Positions 60,561 to 64,000 of a stretch of 64,000 bases of DNA are shown in pieces. This stretch comes from Ecdyonurus torrentis. Taxonomy: Eukaryota; Arthropoda; Insecta; Ephemeroptera; Heptageniidae. Below the pieces are notes generated by a model, which saw nothing but the letters and a program-made list of their open reading frames with translations, was not told the DNA's origin and did no database searches. Position 1 is the stretch's first letter, and each line of letters starts with the position of its first letter. Where the stretch lies: contig OX439131.1 of assembly GCA_949318235.1 (NCBI GenBank), positions 47,012,647-47,076,646 on the forward strand. The letters are read 5' to 3'. The position numbers and the translations under genes were made by a program.

Positions 60561-60605
<45 letters not shown>
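60415..60605. repeat. (GA)n and (CT)n flanking an 86-bp unique segment
   Basis: About 31 GA units (60415-60478), then 86 bp of balanced composition, then about 20 CT units (60565-60605). GA and CT are inverse and can pair. On the minus strand the centre reads RWLQGLPELAEVTKRL, which looks protein-like, but no splice acceptor or donor frames it. Confidence 0.85.
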
Positions 60606-60608
<3 letters not shown>

Positions 60609-60830
60609 ACATCCTCACATCACACACAATGCAACGTTAACCAAGTAAACTCAACTTTATCACCGCACCAAACAAAATACTCTGACATCCGACATTATTT
60701 CAAATTTCATCAATACATACAATAGCATTAAAGTAACCTCATTGCTTAGTTATTAAATATAGATTTTATTTTGAAATGGTCAATCCTGACCATCTTTCAC
60801 TAAATCTTTCCGTAAATCATAAATGCATTC

Positions 60831-61172
60831 TTAAAGCCATAGACCGCATAAAACAACATGTGCTTTTTAATGAATAAACACGAAATGGGATCTTCAAAAC
60901 TGATGACAATTTTTATCATAATGTTAATGTAGCCCCACGATAGAGCATGAAAATACTGTTAAGTATGCAATTTATGTGAAAATTCATGTTTATGACGTCA
61001 GAAACATGCAAAAATTAGTATGAAAATGTTGTGCGGGTTGCATAAATCGAATTTTCTGATCACTGCTACGGGGCTACTGTTGGGTTTTGAGACAAACTAA
61101 AGTTATTTTTGTAAATCCCATCAAGTATTTTGTGATATAAATGCTTATGTTTTTCTCCGGTCTATTCCTTTA
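60831..61172 (+). mobile_element. Family F element, copy 2 (about 342 bp)
   Basis: TTAAAGCCATAGACC begins and GGTCTATTCCTTTA ends it; the right terminus is a better inverse here than in copy 1. It is co-linear with 32508-32850 and has almost the same length. Confidence 0.75.
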
Positions 61173-61234
61173 TGGTTGCATTATGGTTGCATTCTTATGG
61201 CCAGAGTTTTCGTCTATTACAATAACACACACAA

Positions 61235-61322
61235 CACATATACACAAAATAAACTGCATGTGAGGGTGAGGACATTAAACATGGGCAATATCTTGTCAGT
61301 AAACATCATTGCTCTAGGTGTA
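61235..61322 (+). mobile_element. Family I 3' fragment
   Basis: Aaactgcatgtgagggtgag, gacattaaacatgggcaata, tcttgtcagtaaacatcatt, gctctaggtg correspond to the family's last 80 bp and show the intact tgctctaggtg that is split at 53.9 kb. Confidence 0.65.
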
Positions 61323-61327
61323 TATAA

Positions 61328-61368
61328 TTTACAGGTGAAGTAGTTATCCAGGTAGTTGTTATTATACC
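61328..61368 (-). repeat. Stray inverted unit of the 57-bp minisatellite
   Basis: Acaggtgaagtagttatcca, ggtagt is the inverse of one minisatellite unit. It directly follows the family I fragment. Confidence 0.55.
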
Positions 61369-62220
61369 TGTTTGGTTGAACAAATCTATTGATACTAGAT
61401 AAGTATTTTTTGAGTGTAGTTTAAAAATTAAAAAAAAAAATTATCTAATGTTAAAAAGTATAAATATAGAAAGTTAGCATCAAATTATTGACAGCATTTC
61501 TCTCGGTGCATAAGGCCCAAAATTATATTTTACTTTACCAATTATACTATCCGTATTTCTATGAAAACCAGCTCTACAATTTTTATAATGGGTGACATAT
61601 AGGCTGATTAAACTATGAACAATTTGAAAGAAAAAAAAATGAATAAATGAAGAGATATTGGACCACCTCTTTAATCCGTAAAACTTTAAATTATAAAAGA
61701 AATGTAGCAACAAAATCTAACATAATAATTATTGAAACTGCGTATTTGAAAATGTAAATTATAATGATTAGGTAAAAAACAACTAATTTTTTAGAAAACA
61801 TTTTTTTCTCTTAAACGACCGGCTTTTTGTTGTGTCTTTGCGTACGTTTTTTTTTTTTTTTTTTTTTGTCTAATTTGTGTAAAGTCTTGTTAGTTGCTAC
61901 TGAATGCTACCACAGCGACCGCACTATCAGCCTCAAGGTAAATATCACACACAAAAAACACGCCTACTGCCATCTTGTGACCCTAGTTGGCATCTCAAAA
62001 AATTGATTATTTACAGTTAACAAGAATTCTCATCTCTTTCACATTTTTTATAAAATAATTTTATCTTTAATTGATTAATTATATAACTGATCTAATCTTT
62101 TTAAATTAAATGTCATTTTTTTTGTGAAGAACTTTCTTTTTATATCAAAATAATTGATAATCTGTTTTTAATTTGACTTTTTCTTTCTTTGAAACAGTTA
62201 TGAAAATTTATGATGAAAAG

Positions 62221-62257
<37 letters not shown>

Positions 62258-62501
62258 TAAAAAAGTAATTTATTTATTTTAAGTGATTAATTAATATTTT
62301 ATGTAGCCTCTTTTATTTTGATCTCATAGTACAAAGAAAAAATCAACGTTGATTGACGGATTGCACGTGATTTATTTGCTGTCATTTCAATATTCACGCA
62401 TAATGAACGACTCGCGTGAAATCTTGCTTAAACACGCGCGCACGTTCACTTACAGCGTGTCAACAAATTCAACGCTCACATTTTTTTAAGTCACATGGCA
62501 A
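61369..62501. other. AT-rich stretch with homopolymer tracts
   Basis: T run at about 61848-61867 and A run at 62223-62254. No gene recognised. Confidence 0.4.
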
Positions 62502-62962
62502 AAAAAAAATGTAAATAATAAATATGCTGGCCTATTTTCAGCACAATTTGTAATAACTGTATTACAAAGCATACATTTTAGTTTGTTCTGATTTACCATT
62601 ATATTTATGCTATAGGGTGTATCCAAATGACGTCATGTTTAATGCGCTTGGAGGCCATACTGGAGTAGTGAATAACATTGCTCAGCATAGGGCAAACTTC
62701 GTTTTAGGCAATTTTTTTTAAGGAAATCGGTTAATTTTTAGTTAATATTATTTTTCTCACAAACTTGAGATAACCAATTCAACATAATCACAGCATCAAC
62801 GCTCTCAAAAATATTGCGTAGTGTTTTTAAACTGACAAAATGAGTTATTTTACTATTCTTCCCACGTTATTGAGTGATCCAACATTGCGTCGACTTTAAC
62901 ATGAATGCATAGACCCTATAATAACGAAAATACAGAATGAATTACGTAACTTGTAGTATAAA
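62502..62962 (+). mobile_element. Family A2 MITE split by a family E insertion
   Basis: The left piece (62502-62614) has tgctggcctattttcagcac and tttgttctgatttaccatta, tatttatgctata. The right piece (62917-62962) resumes tataataacgaaaatacaga, atgaattacgtaac. Removing 62615-62916 and one TATA restores the A2 order gctataatgacataaatgca. Confidence 0.75.
62615..62916 (-). mobile_element. Family E element, 302 bp, TATA target duplication
   Basis: GGGTGTATCCAAATGACGTC begins and catgaatgcatagaccc ends. It is the inverse of the 47394-47695 copy and has exactly the same length. TATA occurs on both sides (62611-62614; 62917-62920). Insertion in a known family makes these edges secure. Confidence 0.85.
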
Positions 62963-62984
62963 ATTTTAACTTTCTGTGCAAAAA

Positions 62985-63105
62985 ACAAAAAGCATTTTTT
63001 AAACATTTATAGTCTATAGACTTTATGCATAAATTATTCTGTATTGAAAAAATTGTGCTGAAATGATCTAGCATATAATTAAGTGTTTATTTTTGTTCAT
63101 GTATA
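62985..63105 (-). mobile_element. Family A2 fragment, inverted
   Basis: Ataaattattctgtattgaa, aaaattgtgctgaaatgatc, tagcatataattaagtgttt, atttttgt is the inverse of the A2 left third. It sits just after the split A2 copy in the opposite direction. Confidence 0.55.
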
Positions 63106-63541
63106 TGTAAATTTAAATATGAAGTTGCATGTGTTTACGGACCCCCTGTATACATATTTAACTATGTGGCGCCTAATGTTTCTTTATGTACTTTTTTAAG
63201 AGAGTATAAAAAAAATGATTGATGCATTTGAAATAACGTTTAGATTGCTAGACATGCTAACGTCAAATTAGCGAGTTATTTAAACTAATGGAAACTCAAG
63301 CACTGCTACTTATCTCAACTGATATATCAATTTAGAATAATTATAGAACAAAAATATGATAAAAATCTGGTAGTGAATCTGGTTAGTTTTTCAAAATCTA
63401 CGACAAGATCTAATTTTTGGCAAATTGGTACTTTTAAGTTAGTGTTAAGGTGTCAAAATGCCAAATATTATAATAAAATGTTTTGATTTTTGATTCCGTA
63501 ATTTTATTTTAATATTGCCAATTTGGCTACTTTTCTCTGTG
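63106..63541. other. AT-rich stretch, nothing recognised
   Basis: No gene seen. Confidence 0.4.
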
Positions 63542-63800
63542 CCGAGAGTAGAGACAATTAGTTTTGATGTGACATGAGTTAGTTTTGATTGATATTTGAC
63601 TCGACATAATGCATGACATGTTTGCTTACTGCTGTAGCTGTATTACATAGTCAGCTGCATCTCAATGTTAACTTTACACACAAAATATCTTGTAACAAAT
63701 ACTTGAGCAGATATGATGAATCACAACGTACAAACAAAGTGCGGACAATAATACTTTTATATTTCTAGTCTATAACATACAAAACTATGCGAGGACATAG
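63542..63800 (+). mobile_element. Family I copy (right edge)
   Basis: It has the complete 5' part (gacaattagttttgatgtga, tagttttgattgatatttga) and continues to aaaactatgcgaggacatag. It defines the 5' half together with 604-749 and the middle together with 53663-53937. The last about 40 bp of the family are missing. Confidence 0.75.
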
Positions 63801-64000
63801 TAAATATGTTTTCTTTTGGTATTTCAATGGTAACTAACCATGCAATTTTGACCAGTAATCTGTAACAAAATAAACTTTAAATTTTCTGTAAAACGATGAT
63901 AAAATTCTGATATAACAAACTTGTGACCCTTCTCCTTAAAGTTTTATGTTGACCTATGTTAAATTATGTATGTTATGAGCGACTCTTTGATGTTAAAGTT

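Overview
This window looks like gene-poor, strongly A+T-rich DNA from an invertebrate animal nuclear genome. I judged the A+T richness by eye and did not count it. The signs are long mono-, di- and tetranucleotide arrays, the 3' end of a LINE with a reverse-transcriptase C-terminus, tRNA-like SINE heads, and very many short non-autonomous DNA transposons with terminal inverted repeats. A lophotrochozoan such as a mollusc would fit, but nothing in the sequence fixes the taxon. I found no convincing host protein-coding gene, rRNA, intact tRNA or CRISPR array. Most open frames are products of simple repeats or transposon palindromes. The only believable coding remnants are at bases 1-384 (+) and about 22020-22174 (-), both LINE C-termini.

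Layout. Bases 1-600 are a LINE 3' end, followed by a dispersed repeat (called family I here) that is also present near the right edge (63542-63800). The rest is a mosaic of short elements, each 100-900 bp, separated by AT-rich sequence that I could not assign. Recognised families, named here only for reference, are: A, about 20 copies of a foldback element rich in GCATAA/TTATGC words; B, a palindrome with TGACGTCA motifs (28.2, 43.7 and 55.4 kb, with a scrap at 41.9 kb); C, five copies (18.6, 28.9, 34.1, 43.0 and 49.1 kb); D, three copies (4.5, 19.0 and 30.2 kb); E, three copies flanked by TATA (40.5, 47.4 and 62.6 kb); F, two copies (32.5 and 60.8 kb); G, two copies (23.6 and 48.4 kb); H, two copies (53.9 and 56.9 kb); I, six copies or fragments; L, two copies of very different length (11.4 and 46.1 kb); M, two copies (8.1 and 54.1 kb); N, two copies (10.5 and 44.3 kb). 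A 57-bp minisatellite occurs at 24.4 and 36.7 kb, with stray units at 10.2 and 61.3 kb.

History visible in the sequence. Three nested insertions order some families in time: E landed in an A copy (62.6 kb), M landed in an A copy (8.1 kb), and H landed in an I copy (53.9 kb). Two single-copy foldbacks (25573-25705 and 41970-42119) have nearly perfect long arms and are probably young or maintained. The most unusual theme is that several apparently unrelated palindromic families independently carry the CRE/ATF-type palindrome TGACGTCA at matching places in their arms. I cannot show function from sequence alone. All family assignments come from reading copies against each other inside this window, without a database search.
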